IMG/VR virus record: IMGVR_UViG_3300033150_000672
Coordinates: 1 to 62,184 of that record
Strand: one strand, 5' to 3'
Origin: a virus
Length of the DNA: 62,184 nt
Under the pieces are notes generated by a model that ran no database searches, was not told the DNA's origin, and saw nothing but the letters and a program-made list of their open reading frames with translations. The translations under genes were made by a program, and so were the position numbers. Positions within the stretch are counted from its first letter, which is position 1. The number at the start of each line of letters is the position of its first letter. Shown here piece by piece: positions 42,516 to 51,264 of this stretch.

Positions 42516-44794
42516 AATAATTTCACCTGCCCCATTTCATTATTTTTTGAGTGTTTCCATCCCATTGCTCTAAATATTCTTTCTAATTTTGTATCAAATA
42601 TTCGTTCAAACATTTTATTCCAATTAATAATAATTCCTTTTGGAACCTGGTCATCTCTTTCAAATGCTATTGTTCCTCTTGGTGGTTGAGGTAATTCTGG
42701 AATATATTTAACAAACAACATTTTAATTCTATCTCCTGGTTGAAACTTACAACCCAGGTATTTATTTCCATATTTAAACGCCTCAGTATATATATCACTT
42801 CTGTTGGTCTTTTTAACACTCCTTCTAATTGCTATATTACGTAAAGGATATTTTCCTTCAATCATTTCCATTTTTAGATTTTCAACATATCTTTCAACAT
42901 CTTCTTTCGTTCCATTGTCTAGAATTATTTTAAAAATATTTTTTAATGCTTCTTGTTCAATTTTTGCCGTGTCTGCTCTTTTGGTTTCAAAACCCATAAT
43001 TTTTAATGATTTATTCCAATTTCCTTCCTTGTCTTTTTCAACAATATAACCCATATATCTTTTCTTTGCAGCACCACCAGTATCTTTCACACCAAAAAAT
43101 ATTTTACTAAAAATTTTTTCAAACTGCATTAATAAGGTATGATTATCAACACCAAACTTATTAACAAATTCATTATATGATTCTGTTAATTTTTCTGCCA
43201 ACTCAGTAGCAACTTTCATTGCTTTATCATAATCACCATCAACTTCTTCTGGAATTTTCACAAAAATTGAATCTGTATCTCCATAAATAACATCAAATCC
43301 AAGTTTCTCTGCTACTTCTTTGGAATATTTAATAATTTCTCTTCCTGCCCAAGTCACAGTTGCTGCTATTTCTTGTTTAAACATTCTGAAATATGGATTT
43401 CCAAGTGCTCCATATAGACTGTTGGCAGCAACCTTCACAGCATATTGTTGAGCATAATAAGAATCATATTCTATTGTTCCTTTTTGATATTTTTTCATTT
43501 CTTTTTTTAATCTTTCACGTTCTTCCAGAAGTTTTTCACATATTATAGGACATATTCCCTTTTTACTTTTATCTAAAATCAATCCATTAATTTTAATATC
43601 TCCACTTGGGTCTAACATTTCAGGTGATAGATTCCAGGTTCTAATAATATTTGGATATAGAGATTTTAAATCTAATACAAAAACTCCTTCATGTAAACCA
43701 ACTGGTGGATTGTCAACAAAACCTCCACCATATCTTTCTCTTTTATTTTTTACTTTTTTTGGAAGAACCAATCCTAATTTTTTTGCTTCTCTTAAAAACA
43801 ATATATCATGAAATCTTGTTGCGTTAAATAAATCATCCCATTGACATCCAATAATTCTTCTCTTGGTATTATAATAATTAATAATATTTCTTTTCTCATC
43901 TAACCAAACACATAACATCACGTCTTTATAACAATAATCTAATAATAATTTTCTATCTTTATCCCATAGATTTTCCCAATCTCCTTCTACCTCGATTTTT
44001 TTATCTTTCAGTTCTTTTTGTGCTACTGAATTTAAACGATAACTATCCATTTGGGAGAAAGTTAGGTCAGTTTTATATCCCTGGAGTAAGTCAAAACTAT
44101 ATCTTCCATTGATAGTTATCCTCCAAAATGGGTCGAATTCTTCTGCTTCTACCTTTCCGTGCATAGAAATAAGGTCGACATTAACTCCAAGAAGTCTACA
44201 ACGATTAATAATGTAAGGCCAGTCAAAGCCATTTGAATTCCATCCACAAAATAAATCAAAATCAAAATCACAAATAAACCTAATAAATTTATTAAGCATA
44301 CTTCTCTCATTATTGAAATAATATGTTTTTCTTTCAATTCCTTCTCCACTTTTAGTCACCTCTTTTCGTGGTTTTTCATCTGGATGCCAGATAAATCCAT
44401 ATTGAGTTTCAGAAAAATTATCATAGCAGCAGATACAAGTTATTGGAACAGGAGTATTTACTCTGTCCAAACTTCCTGCGTTTTCAATATCCAGATAACA
44501 AACACGGAATTCATCTTCACCAATATTTTCTACTCTATCAATTAAAATTCTATTAATAAATAATATATCTGATTCAAAGGTTTCATCATATTTCTCTCTT
44601 TCTTTTTTGACTTCATATGAACTATTCACTTCTATTTTTTTTAATCTATCTCCAAAAACACTTTGATATTTTCCATTTATATCCTTCACATAAAAATATG
44701 GTATATGTTTTATTTCTTCCATAGTTCTATTTTTTTCATTATCTCTTCCAACAAGAATAATGGTATCACCACTTTTTTGGAAAATATTTATCAT
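42512..44794 (-). CDS. polB: Family B DNA polymerase with clamp-binding tail (760 aa)
   Basis: Proofreading motifs: VCYLDIENAG (ExoI, about residue 103), GWNSNGFDWPYII (ExoII) and YCYKDVMLC (ExoIII). Polymerase motifs: DLKSLYPNII (A), KVAANSLYGALG (B) and IYGDTDSIFV (C). All key acids are present, so it should be an active replicative enzyme with exonuclease. It ends NNEMGQVKLF, a sliding-clamp-binding peptide. Coupled to the HNH gene before it. Confidence 0.95.
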   Translation of the reverse strand: MINIFQKSGDTIILVGRDNEKNRTMEEIKHIPYFYVKDINGKYQSVFGDRLKKIEVNSSYEVKKEREKYDETFESDILFINRILIDRVENIGEDEFRVCYLDIENAGSLDRVNTPVPITCICCYDNFSETQYGFIWHPDEKPRKEVTKSGEGIERKTYYFNNERSMLNKFIRFICDFDFDLFCGWNSNGFDWPYIINRCRLLGVNVDLISMHGKVEAEEFDPFWRITINGRYSFDLLQGYKTDLTFSQMDSYRLNSVAQKELKDKKIEVEGDWENLWDKDRKLLLDYCYKDVMLCVWLDEKRNIINYYNTKRRIIGCQWDDLFNATRFHDILFLREAKKLGLVLPKKVKNKRERYGGGFVDNPPVGLHEGVFVLDLKSLYPNIIRTWNLSPEMLDPSGDIKINGLILDKSKKGICPIICEKLLEERERLKKEMKKYQKGTIEYDSYYAQQYAVKVAANSLYGALGNPYFRMFKQEIAATVTWAGREIIKYSKEVAEKLGFDVIYGDTDSIFVKIPEEVDGDYDKAMKVATELAEKLTESYNEFVNKFGVDNHTLLMQFEKIFSKIFFGVKDTGGAAKKRYMGYIVEKDKEGNWNKSLKIMGFETKRADTAKIEQEALKNIFKIILDNGTKEDVERYVENLKMEMIEGKYPLRNIAIRRSVKKTNRSDIYTEAFKYGNKYLGCKFQPGDRIKMLFVKYIPELPQPPRGTIAFERDDQVPKGIIINWNKMFERIFDTKLERIFRAMGWKHSKNNEMGQVKLF

Positions 44795-45210
44795 TTAAAA
44801 ACACTCCTCCAATTTTTACCATATTTTTTTATTAATTTTATATGTAACCCAGAATGATATCCTGCTGAACAAACCAAAAGATTATTTGGATTATTATTTC
44901 TTACGTTCCCATCTATATGGTGAGTAACAATAGGATATTTGACATCAATACCAGTTATTTTTTTTACGATTCTTCTGGCTATCATTTGAAAATATCCATT
45001 TTTTCCTCCTTTCCACTTAGGATTATCACAACCATTATATCTACTTTTTTTTATTTTACTCATTTTCAGTTTGGTTTTTTCTGAATGTTTCTTTCCAAAC
45101 ATTGGATTCTTCTTACCCATTCTTGCTATACGTTTCTTTTGTTTTGTTTCTTCACTATCTTTAAATCCCTTTCTTAATTTACCATATATATTTCCTTTTT
45201 GAAATACCAT
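44791..45210 (-). CDS. HNH homing endonuclease with NUMOD3 repeats (139 aa)
   Basis: Repeats of the NUMOD3 type (GKKNPMFGKKHSEKTKLKMS) precede an HNH nuclease core, VTHHIDGNVRNNNPNNLLV ending in H. A free-standing homing endonuclease: a selfish gene that copies itself to sites lacking it. Its place just before the polymerase gene suggests the polymerase region is or was its target. Confidence 0.9.
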   Translation of the reverse strand: MVFQKGNIYGKLRKGFKDSEETKQKKRIARMGKKNPMFGKKHSEKTKLKMSKIKKSRYNGCDNPKWKGGKNGYFQMIARRIVKKITGIDVKYPIVTHHIDGNVRNNNPNNLLVCSAGYHSGLHIKLIKKYGKNWRSVFK

Positions 45211-45216
45211 CTCTAA

Positions 45217-45660
45217 TCATTTATTCATCCTTTCTTGAAATTCTTTACTCATTTGATTTGCTTGATTTTGTAATTGTTGCTGTTTTTCTCTATATTCTTT
45301 TACCAATTCTTCAAATAATTTAAATCTTTTTTGTATTTCTTCATCATCTTTTGTAGCAGATTCTAGTCTATCTAACTCTTCCATTAAGGATTTCTTATTT
45401 GCCATATGATGTTCTATATTTTTAAATTGTTGATTTAAATTTTTCTTGAAGTTTTCTATTTCTTGACGCATATTTCTTTTTTTCTGTTTGATTTGATTGA
45501 TATTATTGTTGATACCTGTCAACATCTGTCTTTTTTGTTGTAATCTAGCAAACATATCTTTCTGTGTCAAAGTTTCTGTAATTGTGGTTTTAATTATATA
45601 AACCTTATCTGTTTTATCAAAACGAACATCTTGATTTTGTTCAATTTTCATTAACTCCAC
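45217..45660 (-). CDS. Coiled-coil protein (147 aa)
   Basis: After a short N-terminal strand pair, almost all 110 remaining residues form heptads rich in glutamine, lysine and glutamate (prefoldin-like in shape). It overlaps the DpdA gene by ten bases, so it could be a scaffold partner of the modification enzyme. Not a recognised family. Confidence 0.55.
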   Translation of the reverse strand: MELMKIEQNQDVRFDKTDKVYIIKTTITETLTQKDMFARLQQKRQMLTGINNNINQIKQKKRNMRQEIENFKKNLNQQFKNIEHHMANKKSLMEELDRLESATKDDEEIQKRFKLFEELVKEYREKQQQLQNQANQMSKEFQERMNK

Positions 45661-46817
45661 CTCCCAAATAATGAAATTTGTTTTTGTTTTATTTGTTTCT
45701 TATCACTTACACCAAATTTTCTCATTGCTTTTTCTAATCCTTCTTCTAAAGAATAATCAATGAAGTCAAAAGTTTTTTTCACTTCATTAATTCTTGATTG
45801 AGATTGCATAATCATAAAAGCAAACTGTTCTAACCTACTTCTGTTTTTTGCTAATATGTTATATCTTCTATTTAATTCTAAATACTGATATAGGTTATGA
45901 AGTGATAATAATGTTCCTGCTCTTGTATCTGTCCCCAACAAGTCTTTAATATCAATATGCTTACAAACTGGACAATCACATGGTAATTCATCTGTAAATT
46001 CAGGATTATATTTAGCATGAACATCACCAAATAGTAATTTTTCTCCCATAAACATTGGCATTTGATAGACTCTCATTTTATCACCAATTGAGTAGGAACT
46101 ACTATCATAAGTGATTTTAGATTTTGTTTTATGAGCAAGATAAGACAATACCGCCATCACAGCCATACCAGATGTTCCAAAATAATGCAATCCTTTTTTC
46201 TTTAATTCTCCATTAAAATATAAATATAATCCTCCTAATGCCTGGTGAAATGGATTGGCAGACAATGCACTCCCCATACCAAATCCTTCAAAATTGAAAT
46301 CTTTTATAGAATTATACCACCTATCTAATTGTTCATAATTGTAACCATGAATCACATAATACATTTTCATTCTAAAATTTTGTCTATGTTTTTCAAACAC
46401 TCTATAATTTTCTAATGATTTTTTATGACATTTTTCAAAAAATCCAGGGTTGTAATTATTAATGGTTTCAACTGTTCCAGGTGGAACATCTATACCAAAA
46501 CCAATATCACAATTATTTTCTAACCAACGTAATATTTCAATTGGTTCAATATTTATTTTCTTTCCTTTTGCTGTGAATGTTGCTATTTGAAATCCACCAC
46601 TATCTCCTAATAATATATGATGTTTAGGAAATTTCATTTTTTCTCTCCAATTGTGTCCCCAATTAATTCCATAAAATCCGCATTGAAGAGCATAATCATG
46701 TTTGAAAAAAGCATTTTCTGAAAACCAAGTCATATCAAATCCTTTATATTTAACATCTTTTTCCCAACAATAATTCATTTTTTCAGATATTGCTGGTATA
46801 TAGTGCGCGGTTCCCAT
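45651..46817 (-). CDS. dpdA: DpdA-type DNA guanine transglycosylase with clamp-binding tail (388 aa)
   Basis: Swaps guanine in DNA for a 7-deazaguanine base. TGT-superfamily features: DSGGFQIAT (72-80), ITYDSSSYS with the likely nucleophile D238, and a zinc site CDCPVC (280-285) with H307 in SLHNLYQYL. It lacks the tRNA-specific extensions and sits beside preQ0 genes. Cui et al. (2023) described a subfamily, DpdA4, confined to archaeal viruses; this is a good candidate. The last residues, QKQISLFGRWS, form a clamp-binding peptide (Q380-F384), unusual for this family. Starts at 46817. Confidence 0.88.
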   Translation of the reverse strand: MGTAHYIPAISEKMNYCWEKDVKYKGFDMTWFSENAFFKHDYALQCGFYGINWGHNWREKMKFPKHHILLGDSGGFQIATFTAKGKKINIEPIEILRWLENNCDIGFGIDVPPGTVETINNYNPGFFEKCHKKSLENYRVFEKHRQNFRMKMYYVIHGYNYEQLDRWYNSIKDFNFEGFGMGSALSANPFHQALGGLYLYFNGELKKKGLHYFGTSGMAVMAVLSYLAHKTKSKITYDSSSYSIGDKMRVYQMPMFMGEKLLFGDVHAKYNPEFTDELPCDCPVCKHIDIKDLLGTDTRAGTLLSLHNLYQYLELNRRYNILAKNRSRLEQFAFMIMQSQSRINEVKKTFDFIDYSLEEGLEKAMRKFGVSDKKQIKQKQISLFGRWS

Positions 46818-46822
46818 CCTAT

Positions 46823-47536
46823 TTACCTCCAGAGATTATACTTTTTTAAGACTTCTTTGGTTTGTGAAGTCCTTTTCATATCATACTTTCCAGCCTTCAT
46901 ATTTTTGACATATTCTGGAATTTTTTTGTATTTTGTTATATCATTATCATATTCCTCATGAATATTATTATATTCAAATGCTATCCACCTTCTAAAACAA
47001 CTTGAACATTGACCACATTGTTTCCCTTCTGATGAATAACAAGAAACTGTTCTTTTTAAATTTTCTGGGTCAAGTCCTTGGTCTAGATACCATTTTACCA
47101 TATCTGCTTTCGTCATATACCAAAATGGTGAATCAAATTTTATTGGTCTCTTCTTATCCTCCCATAAATAATTAACTAATTGTTGAGCATTTAAAAAGAA
47201 TTGTTTTGTTCTATCTGGAATGCTCATCTCTCCTTGTTGAACTATTAAGTAAACTTCATTACCATAATATGTTCCTATCATTAACAAAAACATATTTCTC
47301 ATTTGAATATTAGCATTTGGTTCCTCCCATGGTCTAATATCTAATGTCTTATCTATTATCAATTCCATACTACAGAGTTTTGCTAACTTTTCAACAGTTG
47401 TTCTTTCTTTATGAGAATATCTACTATTCAAATCAACATAGACCGCTCTTGGTTTTCCCAAATAATGCCAACCAATAAACGAATCCAATCCGCCTGAAAA
47501 CAAAATTACTTTTTTGTTTTCGTATTCTTTATGCAT
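46823..47536 (-). CDS. Second QueC-like PP-loop ATPase (237 aa)
   Basis: VILFSGGLDSFIGW (residues 10-23) is the PP-loop that adenylates a carboxylate. A C-terminal zinc site, CYSSEGKQCGQCSSCFRRW, is like that of QueC. It is shorter and lacks the W-x-PGRN segment of the canonical QueC encoded two genes upstream. A related but different substrate is likely: perhaps a second amidation or another acyl activation on the 7-position. It overlaps the HAD gene by 31 bases. Confidence 0.75.
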   Translation of the reverse strand: MHKEYENKKVILFSGGLDSFIGWHYLGKPRAVYVDLNSRYSHKERTTVEKLAKLCSMELIIDKTLDIRPWEEPNANIQMRNMFLLMIGTYYGNEVYLIVQQGEMSIPDRTKQFFLNAQQLVNYLWEDKKRPIKFDSPFWYMTKADMVKWYLDQGLDPENLKRTVSCYSSEGKQCGQCSSCFRRWIAFEYNNIHEEYDNDITKYKKIPEYVKNMKAGKYDMKRTSQTKEVLKKYNLWR

Positions 47537-47850
47537 TTTTCAGCCACCTCTTTTAATTGTTCAATTGTCAAATTTTTGTCATCAATATAATAATCTGCTA
47601 ATGGTTTTCTCATTATTAATTCATGGTATTTAACGCCATGTCTAACGAGCCATATTATCGTTACTTCTCTATCACACCAAAACCTTGAGGTATGAAGAAT
47701 TATTTCATGGCCTTTTTTATATAGAGCATTAATGATATCAATTATTTCTTTATTTGGTGTCTTTTTATCAAATACTTCTACGCCAAATCCTTCTGCTTCA
47801 TTTGTTAGAACCCCATCAATATCAAAACAAAAAGTTTTCTTTTGCTCCAT
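47506..47850 (-). CDS. HAD-superfamily phosphatase (114 aa)
   Basis: FCFDIDGVLTNEAEG holds the nucleophile-containing DxDG motif I, LHTSRF the motif II threonine/serine, and KPLADYYIDDKN the lysine and DD pair of motifs III/IV. The cap is minimal, so large substrates are possible. Candidates are a nucleotide or a phosphorylated intermediate of the base pathway; the substrate is unknown. Confidence 0.75.
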   Translation of the reverse strand: MEQKKTFCFDIDGVLTNEAEGFGVEVFDKKTPNKEIIDIINALYKKGHEIILHTSRFWCDREVTIIWLVRHGVKYHELIMRKPLADYYIDDKNLTIEQLKEVAEKCIKNTKTKK

Positions 47851-48644
47851 TAATCTACCAACTCCAAATATTTATACATCCACATATCTTTTGTGCATTT
47901 CTTTTTCAAATCTTTCAAATAAACGTTTTTAAAATAATCTGGATTTACATATTTCTGTCCATCTGGATATTTCCCTGGATATTTCTTTTCTAGCACATAG
48001 AAAGCAAATCTTCTATTACAACAACATCCGCACATCCCACACGCATCTATCTTTCCGTCATCACAAGACCAGGTATGGTTATAAACCCAACCATAACCAT
48101 TATCATATCCCCACTTTAATATTTCAACTTTATCTTTATCATAAAGTGGAGCAAAACATTTTAATGGTTTTAAACAACCATATTCTAACATTGCTGTAAA
48201 TCTATCAGCAAATTCCATGGTATTATCTGGATAAGCAGTTTCACTTGCGTTTGCTCCCCAAGTAATATATTTGGCTCCTTTGGCCTCACCTACTGCTGCT
48301 GCACAGGCCAACAAAACCACATTTCTTCCTGGAACCCATAAACCTTCTTCTGATTTTTTGATATTTGTACTCTCTTCTAAACTATCCATACCTTTCGGAA
48401 TTGGAATATCTTTCTGAGTTAAACTACTACCACCTAATTTTCCTAACCATCCACAATCAATAAAGATTGCTGGAACTCCAAGTTTTTTTGCTATAACTTC
48501 TACTGCTCTATGTTCCGGAATTTCTGCCTTCTGTTTTAAATCTATATGAAGATATATAATATCAAATCCATCCTTCAACATTTTTAGACCCATTGAAATA
48601 GAATCTAATCCTCCTGATGTTACACAAATTGCTTTTTCTTTCAT
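47850..48644 (-). CDS. queC: 7-cyano-7-deazaguanine (preQ0) synthase QueC (264 aa)
   Basis: Converts 7-carboxy-7-deazaguanine plus ammonia and ATP to preQ0. ICVTSGGLDSISMGL is the PP-loop; GLWVPGRNVVLLACAAA, TWGANASETAYPD and CGMCGCCCNRRFAF (zinc) are diagnostic for QueC. Start at 48644 (MKEKAICV) after GGGAGGAGAGGTTG. It overlaps the radical-SAM gene. Confidence 0.92.
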   Translation of the reverse strand: MKEKAICVTSGGLDSISMGLKMLKDGFDIIYLHIDLKQKAEIPEHRAVEVIAKKLGVPAIFIDCGWLGKLGGSSLTQKDIPIPKGMDSLEESTNIKKSEEGLWVPGRNVVLLACAAAVGEAKGAKYITWGANASETAYPDNTMEFADRFTAMLEYGCLKPLKCFAPLYDKDKVEILKWGYDNGYGWVYNHTWSCDDGKIDACGMCGCCCNRRFAFYVLEKKYPGKYPDGQKYVNPDYFKNVYLKDLKKKCTKDMWMYKYLELVD

Positions 48645-49654
48645 TTCAACCTCTCCTCCCAATATTTACTTCTATAATCTACTCCTTCAATTCCTAATTT
48701 ATCAATTATATATGGATATGCCCAATAGCAACCATCACATTCTTTCCATTCTTTAACAATTTCTTCTAAAGTAGAATCATTTAAATCAAAAATAGATATT
48801 TTTTTATCCAATTTTTTATAACCACATAACCTTATTGACCCATCACAATCAATTCCCATCGCCAAACTATTTAATGAACAATGAAAATTTAAATTTAAAA
48901 TATTGTCAATATTGTCAAAATATTCCAATGGTGTTTGAATGTACTTTCTATATTTATCTGGAAGACTAATTAATTTATCTTTCAACGTTTGAAGTAACTC
49001 TTGGTCACCATCTACAAAGAAAAAAGGCGACCCCTTGGTTGTGGCAAAATCCATCTTGTCTCCTTCACTCCATTCAACAAAATTTAAACCTATATGAACC
49101 TTATCCACATTATCTACAATATATTTAATAATATCAGGCACCATTTCAATATTCATACGTGATATTGTTATTAAAGCATGTGTTTCTTCTACATAATCTT
49201 GCATCTCTTGCATTCCTTTTATCGCTTCTCTTCCTTTTTTAACCAACTGTTCTCGTTGTTGTTCAACTAAATATCTGGTATCTGGTTTCCACCTTTTACT
49301 CATATAGACTTCATCAATAAAATCTATTCCACTTGACCAATTTCTTATACCTACTTTTTTTAATTTTTCTTTCAACCTTGAAAAATAGGGTTCTGGAGAT
49401 GTTGAATAAAAACCATATTCATAACCACGTTCATTCCAAAATTTAACCAATTCTACCAAATCATCTCCCATCATTAATGGTTCAGAGGCTAATATTAAAT
49501 AAAAATTTGTTCCTTTGTTCTCTAAAATTGTGAAAACTTCTTTCCATTTTTCAACTGATAATGATTTTTTTCCTGTGATTACATCACAATATGGACATTT
49601 TCTAGGACAGGTTCGATTTAAATAGATACTAACCGCTTTAGGTATATATTTCAT
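48641..49654 (-). CDS. Radical-SAM protein with C-terminal cysteine cluster (337 aa)
   Basis: LNRTCPRKCPYCDV is the CxxxCxxC iron-sulfur motif of radical-SAM enzymes. The C-terminus (FHCSLNSLAMGIDCDGSIR, RLCGYK, CDGCYWAY) resembles the SPASM-type auxiliary cluster region. This is not QueE, which is a separate gene. Substrate unknown. Embedded in the deazaguanine cluster and coupled to both neighbours, it is a candidate tailoring enzyme for the base. Confidence 0.75.
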   Translation of the reverse strand: MKYIPKAVSIYLNRTCPRKCPYCDVITGKKSLSVEKWKEVFTILENKGTNFYLILASEPLMMGDDLVELVKFWNERGYEYGFYSTSPEPYFSRLKEKLKKVGIRNWSSGIDFIDEVYMSKRWKPDTRYLVEQQREQLVKKGREAIKGMQEMQDYVEETHALITISRMNIEMVPDIIKYIVDNVDKVHIGLNFVEWSEGDKMDFATTKGSPFFFVDGDQELLQTLKDKLISLPDKYRKYIQTPLEYFDNIDNILNLNFHCSLNSLAMGIDCDGSIRLCGYKKLDKKISIFDLNDSTLEEIVKEWKECDGCYWAYPYIIDKLGIEGVDYRSKYWEERLK

Positions 49655-50316
49655 AAACCACATCCTCCATCAATTATGAAATTATGGCCCGTAAAATAAT
49701 CACCTTCTTCTATAATATATTTAACCAGTTTTCCAATTTCAATTGGTTTTCCTTCTCTTTCAATTGGTATTGTGTTAAATAATTCATCTGGTAATGTTCC
49801 TGGAACCAGATTTGTTCTAAAAAAACCGGGACTTATGGAATTAATTCTATGCCTAGGATATAGTTTGGCGAATGATTTTGTTAATGAAATCACTCCTGCT
49901 TTAGTCATTCCATAAGCAACCGTATCTGGATCTGCTCTGATTCCAGAAACAGAGGCAACATTGACCACATAACATTTTTCTTTCTGTTGACAAACTTTCC
50001 AAGTTCCAAAATAAACTGAATCTAAATTTACTCTCATTAATCTTTTATACTCTTGATATTCATCAATACCATAATTTTTTAATTCTAAATATCCTGCATT
50101 GTTTATTAATGCATCAATTTTCTTATATTCTTTTATTATATCATCCAATAATCCGACATAATTTTTTGGATTATCTAAATTCAATATATATGATTCATTA
50201 CATATTTCATCTTTTCCTCTTGATATTCCAATTGTAAACCAACCACTTTCTTTTAATTCTTTAGCAATTGCTTTACCTAATCCAGATGTTGTTCCAGTTA
50301 TAACTGCTATTTTCAT
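49651..50316 (-). CDS. Short-chain dehydrogenase/reductase (221 aa)
   Basis: ITGTTSGLGKAIA is the cofactor-binding TGxxxGxG; ALINNAGYLE, VVNVASVSG and YGMTKAGV supply NNAG, the catalytic serine and Y-x-x-x-K; NSISPGFFRTN is typical. An intact NAD(P)H oxidoreductase. Not part of the known preQ0 route; it may reduce a deazaguanine side chain or a pterin intermediate. Start at 50316 after GGAGGATTAGAA. Confidence 0.8.
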   Translation of the reverse strand: MKIAVITGTTSGLGKAIAKELKESGWFTIGISRGKDEICNESYILNLDNPKNYVGLLDDIIKEYKKIDALINNAGYLELKNYGIDEYQEYKRLMRVNLDSVYFGTWKVCQQKEKCYVVNVASVSGIRADPDTVAYGMTKAGVISLTKSFAKLYPRHRINSISPGFFRTNLVPGTLPDELFNTIPIEREGKPIEIGKLVKYIIEEGDYFTGHNFIIDGGCGL

Positions 50317-50327
50317 TTCTAATCCTC

Positions 50328-50690
50328 CTATAATTTTAAACTCATTAATACTTCCAATTTTACATCCCAATCTTTTTCCATCTCTCCTGAGACTAAATTA
50401 ACTTGAACTTCTTCTTGATAATCTTCCATCAATAAATACGCTCCTTTATTTTTATATTTTTTATTGAACCACTCTAATAGTTCTTGAGCAATTTTTTCTA
50501 ACCAAATTTCTTTTTCTTTTTTATTTTTTAATAATTCTGTAATTTTTGATTTCACATCATTTACATCAGCAAAATTTCCTTCTTTTGGTAGATATGCTAA
50601 TGAAACCATATATTTTTCACACTTTTCTTCAGATTGTGTTCCGTCTTCTGCAAACAACATTTCCTTAAATAAAACCAATGGTGTCAACAT
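50328..50690 (-). CDS. Unknown protein of the modification cluster (120 aa)
   Basis: Not recognised. Strand-helix-helix-strand order (KYMVSLAYLPKEG, KIAQELLEWFNKKY, GAYLLMEDYQEEVQVNL) is loosely like half a T-fold, the fold of FolE, QueD and QueF, but no catalytic residues can be matched. It lies two bases after the FolE gene and just before the SDR gene. Confidence 0.55.
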   Translation of the reverse strand: MLTPLVLFKEMLFAEDGTQSEEKCEKYMVSLAYLPKEGNFADVNDVKSKITELLKNKKEKEIWLEKIAQELLEWFNKKYKNKGAYLLMEDYQEEVQVNLVSGEMEKDWDVKLEVLMSLKL

Positions 50691-50691
50691 T

Positions 50692-51264
50692 TTACAAACC
50701 TCCTATTAATTTAAAAAATTCATTCCTAACTGCTAATTCTTCAAAGCATCCTTTGAATGCACTGGTTCTCATAACCGAATCTATCTTTTTAATTCCTCTC
50801 ATCTGTTCACAAAAATGTTCTCCTTCTATCACAACCATAACACCCTGAGGATTTAATTTTTCATTCAAAAAATCTGCTATTTGTTGTGTTAATTTTTCTT
50901 GAACTTGAGGACGATGAGCAAACCATTCAGCAATTCTAATAAGTTTTGATATCCCACAAATTTTTCCATTTGGTATATAACCAATATGAACTTTCATTTT
51001 AATGGGAACAAAATGATGCTCGCATGTGCTGAATATTGTGGCTGAATTTGTTATTATTTGGTCATAATTATTATGATTTTCAAATAATCTAATTCTAGGT
51101 TCTGGTTTATATAATCCTTCAAATAATTCATTATAAAACATTCTAGCAACCCTTTTTGGAGTATCTTTCAAACTATCATTTGCTAAATCTAAACCAAGTT
51201 CTTTTAAAAATTCTGCAAACTTATTACTTAATGCTGTTATTTTTTTATACTCTTGACTTACCAC
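50692..51264 (-). CDS. folE: GTP cyclohydrolase I (190 aa)
   Basis: Turns GTP into dihydroneopterin triphosphate, the first step to 7-deazaguanines. FSTCEHHFVPIKMKVHIGYI and EHFCEQMRGI carry the zinc ligands Cys, His and Cys and the catalytic histidine; FAHRPQVQEKLTQQIADFL is the conserved helix. Full length for bacterial-type FolE. Overlaps the phosphoribosyltransferase gene. Confidence 0.93.
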   Translation of the reverse strand: MVSQEYKKITALSNKFAEFLKELGLDLANDSLKDTPKRVARMFYNELFEGLYKPEPRIRLFENHNNYDQIITNSATIFSTCEHHFVPIKMKVHIGYIPNGKICGISKLIRIAEWFAHRPQVQEKLTQQIADFLNEKLNPQGVMVVIEGEHFCEQMRGIKKIDSVMRTSAFKGCFEELAVRNEFFKLIGGL

